In this document: positions 54,944 through 64,000 of the stretch, piece by piece
Position numbering within the stretch: position 1 is the first letter of the stretch
Layout: every line of letters begins with the position of its first letter
Source: Aedes albopictus
Lineage: Eukaryota; Arthropoda; Insecta; Diptera; Culicidae
Assembly (NCBI RefSeq): GCF_035046485.1
Contig: NC_085138.1
Location: 25,080,800-25,144,799 of the forward strand
Length of the DNA: 64,000 nucleotides
Reading direction: 5' to 3'
The notes under the pieces: model-generated
Database searches by the model: none
What the model was told of the DNA's origin: nothing
The model's input: the letters and a program-made list of their open reading frames with translations, nothing else
Translations under genes and position numbers: made by a program

Positions 54944-56260
54944 GGTATCCAAATTATCCTGGAGTTAAGACTTACATGGTCAACAGAATCTACCGCAGGT
55001 CCAATTCAATATAGCTTTGCAGGTTTTGACAGTTTTGTTCCGAGTTGCTTTGTAATTGAACGACAAGTATGTTTCACTGTTTCGGGACATTACAAGGTTT
55101 GCAAAATGTCCTGAAGTTCAGGACTTTCAAGTTCTACAAAATCTACCACAATCGCCATCGAATCTACCTTAGCGGTTATCGGTCATTGTTATCCATGGTA
55201 CTCCGAAATGTTACGAGAACATCTTTCTGAGGTTGTATGATATTGTAGGGTATGCAAAATGTCCTGAAGTTCAGGACTTTCAAGTTCTACAAAATCTACC
55301 ACAATCGCCATTGAATCTACCTTAGCGGATATCGGTCATTGTTATCCATGGTACTCCGAAATGTTACGAGAACATCTTTCTGAGGTTGTATGATATTGTA
55401 GAGTATGCAAAATGTCCTGGAGCTCAGGACTTTCAAGTTCTACAAAATCTACCACAATCGCTATTGAATCTACCTTAGCGGTTATCGGTCATTGTTATCC
55501 ATGGTACTCCGAAATGTTACGAGAACATCTTTCTGAGGTTGTACGATATTGTAGGGTATGCAAAATGTCCTGGAGTTCAGGACTTTCAAGTTCTACAAAA
55601 TCTACCACAATCGCCATTGAATCTACCTTAGCGGTTATCAGTCATTGTTATCCATGGTACTCCGAAATGTTACGAGAACATCTTTCTGAGGTTGTACGAT
55701 ATTGTAGGGTATGCAAAATGTCCTGGAGTTCAGGACTTTCAAGTTCTACAAAATCTACCACAATCGCTATTGAATCTACCTTAGCGGTTATCGGTCATTG
55801 TTATCCATAGTACTCCGAAATGTTACGAGAACATCTTTCTGAGGTTGTACGATATTGTAGGGTATGCAAAATGTCCTGGAGTTCAGGACTTTCAAGTTCT
55901 ACAAAATCTACCACAATCGCTATTGAATCTACCTTAGCGGTTATCTGTCATTGTTATCCATGGTACTCCGAAATGTTACGAGAACATCTTTCTGAGGTTG
56001 TACGATATTGTAAGGTATGTAAAATGTCCTGGAGTTCAGCACTTCCAAGGTCTACAGAATTTACCGCAAGCACCATGCAATCTACGTTAGCGGTTATCGG
56101 TCATTGTTATCCATGATACTCCGAAATGTTACGAGTAAATCTTTCCGAGGTTGTACGATATTGTAAGGTATGCAAAATGTCCTGGAGCTCAGAACTTCCA
56201 AGGCCTACATAATCTACGGCAATCACATGCAATCTACGTTAACATTCTTCCACCTATCCC
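54944..56260. repeat. 153-bp tandem satellite, about eight copies
   Basis: The word GCAAAATGTCCTGRAG recurs at 55101, 55254, 55407, 55560, 55713 and 55866, with variants at 56019 and 56172, always 153 bp apart. A diverged copy precedes them. As 153 is 51 codons, one frame stays open across units (MSWSSGLSSSTKSTTIAIES and on) apart from one TAG at 55807. The first two full copies carry CTGAAG in place of CTGGAG, which removes the frame's Met-Ser-Trp, so coding is doubtful. Confidence 0.92.
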
Positions 56261-56422
56261 AAGTTGCTGGCCCAAATGGGTGTGACCGGGAATAGAGACA
56301 TTCATGCCTTGGGTATAATTTGTTTAGGATTATAACAAGGTTAACTCTTCACCCTTTTTCCTGAGCGTAGTTTGGACAAGATTACCAAAAGGAAAATTAA
56401 TGTTTTTAGTATCCAATCTACG

Positions 56423-56691
56423 TACACAGATCGAAAAAAAACATGTAAAATTCTGATGCACATATTTGGAGCGAGGGATATCACAGAAGTTTACATGACA
56501 TATCATGTAAAAGTCATAAAATATCATGTAACCTTTCATTATATGTCATGTAATTCTGCATGACTCTGAGTTGTTACATGACATATAACACAAATTTACA
56601 TGATATATCATGTAAACCATCATAACACTAAGTTTACATGACTAAAATGAAGTTTACATGACGTGTAAATCTCATTATTTTTATCTGTGTA
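56423..56691. mobile_element. MITE with TACACAGAT ends and TTTACATGA repeats
   Basis: TACACAGATCGAAAAAAA mirrors TTATTTTTATCTGTGTA. The interior is dominated by TTTACATGACATATCATGTAAA-type palindromes. Confidence 0.75.
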
Positions 56692-56915
56692 CACAGTTAA
56701 AAATTGTTACATCGAGTTGGCTGTAACGAAATGACCTCCATCGCATTCAACACAAATTTTCATCGGATTGTAAAATTACAGGTCGACTGCAGTATGGAGC
56801 TGGCTAACAACTTTGCGTGCAAGAAATTCTTTTATGTAAAATCGAATGAAATGAAATGGAAATTTAAACGTTCTAATTTACGTCACGTGTAAATTTCAGA
56901 ATTTCTTTCTGTGTA
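56690..56915. mobile_element. second MITE with TACACAG ends, abutting the first
   Basis: TACACAGTTAAAAATT on the left and TTTCTTTCTGTGTA on the right are inverted over the last seven bases, and TTACRTC/GAYGTAA-like words lie inside. It shares the GTGTACACAG junction with its neighbour. Confidence 0.6.
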
Positions 56916-57416
56916 GTATACCATAAGCTACGGTAACGCGAACTAATTCTAACGCTAATAGTTTGAAAAGTACAAAGTCGAACATAAACAAAGTTCTGTA
57001 CTTTGTAATCAAACTTTGTATAAGTTTATTCACACCGGGGAAAAATTTGAATGGAATTCTCATCGCTGAGAAAACCATTCGGACACCCCCCGTACTCGGT
57101 GATAGCGAGACGCACAATGCCCACCGTGATGATCATCGCAGCAGCACATCAGATGCTCATCGCTGCCGGCAATGTGATCGTCGTTGTGCGAGTCTGTAGT
57201 GTTGCCTTTTTGTAGTAAGTGTAGTGGATAGGCCGTCGTCGAAGGAAGCAGGCTGCCGTTTTGCATACTTTGTATGTGACAGGCTGAATACCCTTTTGGG
57301 GTTTTTGCACGCGCTAGCCGTGTGCACTGTAAAAATAAATGGAAATTTATTGACCTGAATTTGCATGTAGAATTTATACGGCATTGTGTTCAGCTACATC
57401 AGTATTTGAAGTAAGT
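56916..57416. other. no recognised gene; small imperfect palindrome
   Basis: AGACGCACAA at 57109 and TTGTGCGAGTCT near 57186 form an imperfect hairpin. Short frames on both strands are unrecognised. Confidence 0.4.
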
Positions 57417-57430
57417 AATACACAATTTTT

Positions 57431-57702
57431 GGGGGTCTCCAATTAGCCTAGTGGTTAAGGCTTTGGATCGCCAATCCGGAGACGGCAGGTTCGATTCCCG
57501 TTCCAGTCGGGAAAATTTTCTTGACTCCCTGGGCATAGTGTATCATTGTACTTGCCTCACAATATACAAATTCATGCAATGCCAGCGGCAGGCAAAGAAA
57601 GCCCTTCAATTAATAACTGTGGAAGTGCTCAAAGAACACTAAGTTGAAGCGAGGTAGGCCAAGTCCCAGTGGGGACGTAGAGCCATAAAGAAGAAGAAGA
57701 AG
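57431..57702 (+). mobile_element. Feilai SINE, full length
   Basis: The tRNA-like head has an A box TTAGCCTAGTGGTTAAGG and a B box GGTTCGATTCCCG. It is followed by TTGACTCCCTGGGCATAG, AATAACTGTGGAAGTGCTCA, AGTCCCAGTGGGGACGTAG and an AAG-repeat tail. A 13-bp target duplication, AATRCACAATTTT, flanks it (57417-57429 and 57703-57715) with one change. This is the best preserved copy in the window. Confidence 0.92.
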
Positions 57703-57999
57703 AATGCACAATTTTATATTGATATTTACAAGTAGAAAAGCAAAGCTGAAAAGTTCGTTGTTCAGCTCCACTTAGGGTATTATGAAAATAACCTGTCAAT
57801 GATCTACTTGTTCCAAATTGATCAGCTTGCTAAAAACGGCCCAGTGGAATTGTTCGTTGCTCCCACTAAGAAGACCAGAGTTCGAATCCTATCCAAATTT
57901 GTGTGCAACACAGACATAACTTTTTTTTAACTGTGCACCCTGGGGGCCCGGTGTGTGCACCGCATCGTACCAGATGATCGTACGAAACAAACGTAGGTA
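57703..57999. other. no gene; possible tRNA-like B box
   Basis: CAGAGTTCGAATCCTATCC near 57885 fits a B box, but no convincing A box or stems accompany it. Confidence 0.35.
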
Positions 58000-58401
58000 G
58001 TTCGATTGCAGCAGCCGGCTTGTCGCGATCAGAGTGGATCGTTTGTTCGTCGCCTTCGTGCTGTCGTTAGTCGGTCGAGTCGGTGGGTTGTGTAGTGGTA
58101 GAGGTACGTGTAGTGCGCGGAGTTTGTTGATAGCCATTATCGTCGTCGTCGTCGTTGTCATAAAGATGCACCACATGTGCGACGAACCGCACATTCGGGC
58201 GTGTAGTAACTGCAGTTGGTGACTGCGTTGTCCCTGTAGTCGGTTGATCTGTTTCTTCGGGTGTTCATCGATCGATACGGTTCTACGAGATATTCCAGAA
58301 GTCTGATCGTCGAATTTCGTCGACCGGAGGAAGTGCTGGCTGATTGCAATCTCGAGTGTGTCTTTTTGTGTCGAGTGTGCCGTCGCAATGACAAGGTTGA
58401 G
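58000..58401 (+). other. candidate 5' exon of an unknown gene
   Basis: GTCG/TCG-rich sequence resembles an insect 5' UTR. It ends GTCGCAATGACAAGGTTGAG|GTGAGC, a strong donor. The ATG at 58388 would give Met-Thr-Arg-Leu before the splice. No following exon is recognisable in the window. Long minus-strand frames over it are unrecognised and probably shadows. Confidence 0.3.
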
Positions 58402-58835
58402 GTGAGCTCCGTTCCATCTGGCTCCCAAATGTTGCCAAATAGTGGGGTGGGGAGGTAGATCGCTTGACTAATTGTGCTGGGAATGGAATTCTCCGTGATA
58501 TGTATCGTCGCGATATTAAAACAAGCGAACAGAAAAAAAAAGCGATACAATGCAATGCGAAGATCGTTAATACCTAGGTGCCGAAGTCTTGCTGCAGCAA
58601 TTATTTCCATTGGGTCGGGACACACCGGAGGTTGGCAGAAGCAAACAGTGGAATTCACGGAAGGCCAAAATAGTTGTGACTATAGCTTACAATTACACAC
58701 TAAATCAGTTAAGTCGACGCACCAATGTACGTTTCAAACGTGAAATCGGTGCTTCTGCACGCCAGTGAAACCGTGTACATACATATCAGTAGAGAACTGG
58801 AAGATATCGCAGCGGACCGTAAATTTGGTCTGATG
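58402..58835 (+). other. intron-like or intergenic sequence, no recognised gene
   Basis: It follows the candidate donor at 58402. Several overlapping short frames on both strands show no known motif. Confidence 0.3.
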
Positions 58836-59485
58836 GTTATTGCTACTAGAAACCGAGAACACTCTGCGTCCCCACAACCAGCACAGATAGGGCTATTTGT
58901 TAGTGGGGTAGGATGTGAGATGTGGGGGTCACCTTTGGTCGGTGATGCGACCCATGGATAGGGGATATTTAGGTGATAGATTGAGTATTGATTACTTTGA
59001 AGAAGCGGCACACTTCGCTTGGTTGCATAACTTGCAGGCGTTATATGATAGATTGACACTGTGCTGTAAAAGTTGGAAGGAGAGGAAACGGTTTTTTCAA
59101 CCCGTTTCTGTTCTAGCGATGGATATGAACTTGTGAAAGAGAAAGTAGATAAAAGCAAAGCAAAGATAACCGTACACATCGTAGTTGCCACTCCGTGATT
59201 GACCAGAACAATCGAAGTTGCACAGAGATCCAATGAATGGTGCTTGGGACTAGCTACACACTCTCAATGTGCACAATTCGAGAGTTCAATATTTTAAAGT
59301 CAAAAACGGCGCCGACCACGTCCTTACGGTCATCGGGAAAGGGGAAGGAATGTTAGTTCGACAACCGTTGTTACTAGAAACCGTGGAATCCACAGCATCC
59401 CCACAGTTGTATCGGGAAGGAGTATTTGTTAGTAGGGGTAAGGTATGGATCTTGGAGCCACCTTTGGTAGGTGAAATAATTCACT
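58836..59485. repeat. two diverged direct copies of a ~130-bp segment
   Basis: TTGCTACTAGAAACCGAG, TCCCCACA, TATTTGTTAGTGGGGTA and CACCTTTGGTCGGTGA near 58840-58950 reappear with changes near 59370-59480. Neither copy carries a recognised coding motif. A GAAAGAGAAAGTAGATAAAA word at 59137, between them, matches the 3' end of the SINE at 60113. Confidence 0.65.
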
Positions 59486-59733
59486 AGTTTTATGAAAGTG
59501 CACGACACGGTCTTCATCCCGATTATGATTTATTTGGTCGCGATCGTAAGGGTAATGCACATACATCAACGATCGTTCTATTAAACGCGTTACAGACTCC
59601 AGGAGTCCTCATGAAACGCAAATTACCAACTTCTTCTAGTATGTAAAGAAAAAAAAACTCGGAATGATCTCACCCAGTTTCATGTCGTCGGATGACCGCA
59701 ACCACTCCTTGACTCCTTCAATTGTTTGCAATA

Positions 59734-59765
59734 GTCTCTTAAATAAAGACAAATCAATCAATCAA
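59734..59765 (+). mobile_element. 32-bp 5'-truncated non-LTR or SINE tail with target duplication
   Basis: GTCTCTTAAATAAAGACAAA then TCAATCAATCAA equals the tail at 6354-6411. TGTTTGCAATA and TGTCTGCAATA flank it, an 11-bp duplication with one change. Confidence 0.75.
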
Positions 59766-59839
59766 TGTCTGCAATACTGTTTGCTACCAAGTGTGCATCC
59801 ATTTTTATCACTTCACTTCAGGAAGGAGAATGTGCACCT

Positions 59840-60112
59840 GCCCCAAACACGTGTCACTTTCCACTTTTTTCCTTCGAACAATGCATCGCAGTCGAGATTT
59901 TCATCGCAACTGTCACAAACACACGTCACTTCGTTTTTTTCGCCGAAAAATGCAACCCGATCGAGATCCCCATCACAGCCGTCCCAAACACGCATAACTT
60001 TTTACTCTTTCCTACGAAAAATGCCACCCGATCGAGATCGCCCCAAACACGCGTCATTTTTCACTTTTTCCATCGAACAATGCCACCTGATCGAGATCCC
60101 CATCGCAACTCA
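59840..60112. repeat. ~70-bp tandem repeat, four copies
   Basis: CCCAAACACGCGTCA, then CACTTTTTCC, then ATGCCACCCGATCGAGATC recurs from about 59840, 59912, 59981 and 60040. The third copy is shorter. Overlapping frames are artefacts of the repeat. Confidence 0.85.
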
Positions 60113-60241
60113 TGAAAGAGAAAGTAGATAAAAGGATACAAAGTAGGAGGAAAGGGGCATGCCAAGGATTGAACCCAGGACCTTCTGGGATCCAGGACAC
60201 ATCAGAAGCGGTAGGCACTAGACCACCAAACCCGTCTCACT
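60113..60241 (-). mobile_element. tRNA-derived SINE, minus strand
   Basis: The minus strand begins CGGGTTTGGTGGTCTAGTGC (A box), then GGTCCTGGGTTCAATCCTTG (B box). It ends TTTATCTACTTTCTCTTTC. The same 3' end is present alone at 59137. This family is distinct from Feilai. Confidence 0.75.
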
Positions 60242-60354
60242 GGTATGAAGGCTGACTTTTAAGCAAATATTCGTAAGAAGTGAAGATGAGTTGTATGAAG
60301 GAAGTAGCAAACTTCACTACTTATTCTAGTAAAGCTCACAGTGTTTACTAAAAA

Positions 60355-60530
60355 GCGGGACATTCGGCATAAGGTCTTTTGACATAAGGTCACTGGACGT
60401 TTGGCATAATGGACATTTGGCATAATCAAGTCCTTATTTTTATAACAATGCCAAATAACTTTAATGCTAAGTAACCTTATGCCAAACGACCTTATACGAA
60501 AGACTTTATGCCAAATGACACAGATCCGTA
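60355..60530. mobile_element. palindromic element of ATTTGGCATAAGGTC words
   Basis: GGCATAAGGTC and TTTGGCATAAT are repeated on the left half and inverted as GACCTTATGCCAAACGACCT-like sequence on the right half. It is probably a decayed MITE or a self-complementary simple repeat. Confidence 0.65.
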
Positions 60531-60879
60531 CACACAGTGTAGTTGGAATAAATGAAAATGTTTTCAAATATGTAATGTCCACTACTTTCGAGCATAACTT
60601 TTTACTACATGTAGTGCAGGAATGTCAAAACAAATCTTTCTCGTGTAAACCTGATAATTCCATCAAAGCCAGCTTGTGGTTCCGCGAAGAAGTTGAATAT
60701 ACGGATGAATAGTTTTTCCGGAAGCAAGCAACATTTAGAAAAAAAAAGTTTCATAACCCAATTAGAGTAAAACGAAAGATTCAATAAGATGTTTCCGACA
60801 AGCCGGAGATGCCCATATAAATGCAGGGAGCTGGAATTTCATCCAGAAGCAAGAACTTATTCAAGAACTAAGTCAGAAA
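60531..60879. other. no gene seen
   Basis: Short unrecognised frames only. Confidence 0.4.
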
Positions 60880-61317
60880 TTCTTTTCGATTTTCCTCCAC
60901 AAATTCCGCATTCAATCCCTAGCAGGCTTCGTCGCGAAATTGGTTTCGTATATCTGCCAGAGATCTCTTTGCGTTCTTGATGTCTTCTCCGAGTTCCTTC
61001 TGGCTACCTGCCGAAATTCTCTCCGTAGCTCCGGGATTCCTACAGGGATTTTTGCATTAATTCGTCCAGGTATTCTTTCAGTACTGCTACTTGAAATTTG
61101 TTCCTGGATTCCTGCCTGTGTTTACTCACAAGAAAAAAAAATAATAAAAGTTCTTCTAGTGATTTCCTTCAGAGTTTTCTCTGTCATTTCTACCACCGTT
61201 GCCCTCTTGATTCCTGTTCCTCTCTAGATGCTTCACATACTTTATTCTGAGATTTTGTAGAGCTCTTCCCGCAGGGAGTTTTTCCGAGAATTCTTCCGAA
61301 GTTGCTCCGGGGATTCC
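60880..61317. repeat. decayed dyad array, pyrimidine-rich strand
   Basis: TTCCTCCACAAATTCC, GATTCCTACAGGGATTTTTG and similar units recur. Confidence 0.6.
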
Positions 61318-61623
61318 TCAAAGTATAGACGGAAAGCTGTGAAAGTTTTTCACAGCTGGGTCAAAAGCAAATGAGTCCACTGGATTTGGTGTTTTAACGA
61401 GTTTCATAACGCCGCCCATAAACTTCAGAATCCTTGCTTCGTATGTATCGCAGAATTGGCGGCTATACCCCGCTATGCATTAGAGCGAATTGGCTCTCTT
61501 CCCTCTTATCAATATTTCATTATTACGGATATATTCAATAGAGGCTACTTGTTCAGTAAGGCCGGTAAAGAACTCCTCGTATTTCTTCAGTGAAATGCGC
61601 TCAATCCTAAGTGCTCTTTCGAT
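61318..61623 (-). pseudogene. unknown coding relic, 101 residues with one internal stop
   Basis: A single minus-strand frame reads IERALRIERISLKKYEEFFT, then EYIRNNEILIRGKRANSL, one TAA, then CIAGYSRQFCDTYEARILKF and MKLVKTPNPVDSFAFDPAVK, ending at TGA. Its mixed composition (balanced charged, aromatic and small residues) is unlike the Ser/Phe/Leu-rich chance frames around it. It lies as an island between two decayed dyad arrays on opposite strands. An ATG-initiated start is lacking. It may be an exon of a host gene or part of a transposon protein; I recognise neither. Confidence 0.5.
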
Positions 61624-61669
61624 TCAGTAATACACAGTCACCTTCGTCGATCAATGATATCCCGTTTTA

Positions 61670-63088
61670 CGGTGTTTCAAAAGAAATTCCGTGATAAATC
61701 CTAAGAGGAATAGTTAGGAAAATCCCTGGGTGGAAGAGCTGCGGAAAAAGCCTGGCAGGATCTGTGTTGAATATCTCAGCCTCTACGGAAATCCTGGAGG
61801 AAACACCAGAGAAATTCCCGCGAAAAATTTGACAGAAAGTTCGGTAAAAATCTCGAAAGAATTTCGAGAAAAATCCTTTACGAAATTTCTGGAGACAGCT
61901 TGAAAGAAACTTTGGACATGTTGAGAAAGCTTCCAGAAAAAAATCCCCTGAAATGAATCTTGGTAATATCTTCAAGGGAAGTCCAGGAATCAATTCCAAG
62001 GGGAAGTTTGGTTAAAGTCAACAAGAACTCCCGAGAAAGTATTTGGAGAGAAATCCTTGATATAATTTCTAGAGTGTGAATCATCATGAATATTAATTTG
62101 CATTTTTTCGAAGATAGTCGATGACATTAAGGCCGTTTTTTTCGTGAGTTTCTTGTAGAACTGATCTATCCGCAGAAGTTTTTCGTAAACCATATTTTCC
62201 CGATAGAATTCCAGAACAAATTACCCAAAAATAAAAAAAAAACCGACGGAATTCCAGGAGGAATTTTAGGAGAAATCCCCGAAGAAATTACAGGAAATCT
62301 CCCTGCAGGAATCTCAGGGGGAACCCCTGAAGGAATTCTGGGAGGAATATCCGAAGAATTTCCTAGCGGAATAACTGACGGATTTTCAAGAAGAAACTCC
62401 GAAGGAATTCCAAGAAGAGACCCCATAGGAAGTTCAGAAGTAATCTCCGAAGGAATCCCAGGAGAAATTCCCAAAAGAACTCTAGGAGAAGTCCTCATAG
62501 AAATTCCAGGAGCACTCCAGGAAGAATCCCTGGAGGAAACCTAGGAGGAATCTCCGTAGGAATTCTTAAAGAAATCATCAAAGAAATTGCAGGAGGAAAC
62601 CCCGAAGGAATTTCAGGAGAAATCTACGACAGAATATCATGAGAAATGCCCGAAAGAATTACAGGAAGAATTCTCGAAGGAGGTCTAGGAGGAAACTCCG
62701 TAAGAAATTCTAGGAAGAATTCCCGAAGTAATTCCAAGAGGCATCTCCGAATGAATTCCAGGTGAATTTCCCGATAGAATTGTAGGATTCGAAGATATTC
62801 CAGGAGGAATTCTCGAAGGAATTCCAGGAGTAATCTGTGGGATAACTCCCGTTTCACACTTCACCGAAAGCACCCGCGAATAAAGAATTTCGAAACACGA
62901 TATAAGCGACGACGATAGTGTGATACGATCACGAAAAATGATGTTTTATTAATTGCACTAAGTTATTTAGCACACGGAATCCTTGAAGGATTTTCAGCGG
63001 AATCTCTCAAAGCGAATCTTTCCGGGTAGGGGGAATGATTTGCAGGAGGTATACCCTAAAGAAGAAAATCCTGGAGGAATTCTTGTAG
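61670..63088. repeat. decayed dyad array, purine-rich strand
   Basis: GAAGGAATTCCAGGAGGAAT and related words recur at about 24 bp. A non-array stretch at about 62080-62220 and another at 62850-62980 interrupt it. Frames over it (Ile/Pro/Ser-rich) are artefacts. Confidence 0.75.
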
Positions 63089-63588
63089 NNNNNNNNNNNN
63101 NNNNNNNNNNNNNNNNNNNNNNNNNNNNNNNNNNNNNNNNNNNNNNNNNNNNNNNNNNNNNNNNNNNNNNNNNNNNNNNNNNNNNNNNNNNNNNNNNNNN
63201 NNNNNNNNNNNNNNNNNNNNNNNNNNNNNNNNNNNNNNNNNNNNNNNNNNNNNNNNNNNNNNNNNNNNNNNNNNNNNNNNNNNNNNNNNNNNNNNNNNNN
63301 NNNNNNNNNNNNNNNNNNNNNNNNNNNNNNNNNNNNNNNNNNNNNNNNNNNNNNNNNNNNNNNNNNNNNNNNNNNNNNNNNNNNNNNNNNNNNNNNNNNN
63401 NNNNNNNNNNNNNNNNNNNNNNNNNNNNNNNNNNNNNNNNNNNNNNNNNNNNNNNNNNNNNNNNNNNNNNNNNNNNNNNNNNNNNNNNNNNNNNNNNNNN
63501 NNNNNNNNNNNNNNNNNNNNNNNNNNNNNNNNNNNNNNNNNNNNNNNNNNNNNNNNNNNNNNNNNNNNNNNNNNNNNNNNNNNNNNNN
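63089..63588. other. assembly gap (500 N)
   Basis: Exactly 500 N inside the dyad array, so the true length is unknown. Confidence 0.99.
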
Positions 63589-64000
63589 CCTTCCGCCGTC
63601 TTTTTATGGATTTCTTTAGGGGGATTCCTCCTTCTTCAGGAACTCCTTCGGGGATCCCTCTCTGGATTTCTCCCAGGGGTATTTCTATATTAGTTCTGTT
63701 TAACGATTCCTCCAGAGATTTCTTCTAGGATTTCTCCTGGAGTTTCTTCAAAGATTACACCAGGAATGTTTCAGAGACAAACCTCTCTCTCCCAGGATTC
63801 TTTCAGGGATTCCTTCAGATTTTTTACGGGGACTTCTTTTGAGATTTTTTCAGGGACTAATCCAAGATTCTCTTAGGGATTCCATTCGGGTTTCCTGCCG
63901 GAATTCTTTCAGGGGTTTCATTAGAAATATTTCTGGGGTTTCTCCCAGGATTTCTTCATTGAGTCCTTAAGAACTGCTTTCATTGATTCTTCCCGAGTTT
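63589..64000. repeat. decayed dyad array, pyrimidine-rich strand
   Basis: TTCTTTCAGGGATTCC units continue to the window end in the opposite polarity to the array before the gap, so an inversion junction lies within the gap. Confidence 0.7.

Noticed and set aside
55412..56116. Repeat protein of 51-residue units
   Set aside because: It was kept only as a satellite: a stop interrupts it, there is no signal or domain, and the first copies lack the same start.
58158..59233. Minus-strand frames of 166-179 codons
   Set aside because: Three overlapping frames are open over the same GC-balanced stretch, none with a recognised motif and with atypical composition, so they are likely chance.
62983..63693. 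236-codon frame at the second gap
   Set aside because: Most of it is N, and the rest is decayed repeat.
1..64000. Integrated viral sequence, as often seen in Aedes genomes
   Set aside because: No recognisable viral replicase, capsid or glycoprotein reading was seen on either strand.

Overview
This is repeat-dominated eukaryotic DNA, almost certainly from an Aedes (Stegomyia) mosquito. Three things point there: tRNA-headed SINEs of the Feilai type with an AAG-rich tail, dense MITEs with long terminal inverted repeats, and a low density of host genes embedded in transposons. Two runs of exactly 500 N are scaffold gaps. No bacterial, phage or CRISPR signature is present. Family names below come from recalled features of the families. 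No database search was possible.

Only one compact host gene is convincing: a 75-codon COX14-like mitochondrial membrane protein on the minus strand at 14.7-15.0 kb. Weaker host signals are two candidate 5' exons with good splice donors (34.96-35.57 kb and 58.0-58.4 kb), a GC-rich polyadenylated-looking segment at 22.1-23.15 kb, and a 101-residue coding relic at 61.3-61.6 kb. None of these could be assigned a function.

Layout. 0-3.8 kb: a 151-bp satellite, MITEs, an inverted pair of Feilai copies and a copia-type gag relic. 3.8-9.7 kb: a non-coding LTR-type element with two identical 131-bp direct repeats and a CCAAG target duplication; it carries twelve or so copies of a 16-bp dyad motif. 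9.7-16.2 kb: a series of MITEs around the COX14-like gene. 16.25-20.67 kb: a large TIR element that contains a hAT element (8-bp duplication GTGTTTTC), which in turn carries gene-like cargo. 21.4-28 kb: another MITE, the polyadenylated-looking segment, a hAT element with 8-bp duplication, a pogo-type MITE and a 1.48-kb insertion with a 23-bp target duplication. 27.8-34.5 kb: a huge 23-bp dyad minisatellite with a 1124-bp higher-order duplication. 34.6-35.9 kb: unique sequence with a candidate exon. 35.9-37.4 kb: a second, related 23-bp array. 38.1-41.7 kb: a satellite and a 3.4-kb TIR element with nested repeats and a reverse-transcriptase relic. 42.7-45.3 kb: an RTE-like non-LTR relic. 45.3-54.5 kb: decayed dyad arrays and two nested hAT elements (8-bp duplications GATATGTT and TTACTGCT). 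54.9-56.3 kb: a 153-bp satellite. 56.4-60.5 kb: MITEs, Feilai, another tRNA-SINE and a 70-bp tandem repeat. 60.9-64.0 kb: further decayed dyad arrays around the coding relic.

The genes do not form a pathway. The coherent story is architectural: repeated nesting of transposons, several of them datable by clean target duplications, and window-wide growth of short dyad repeats of about 23 bp.
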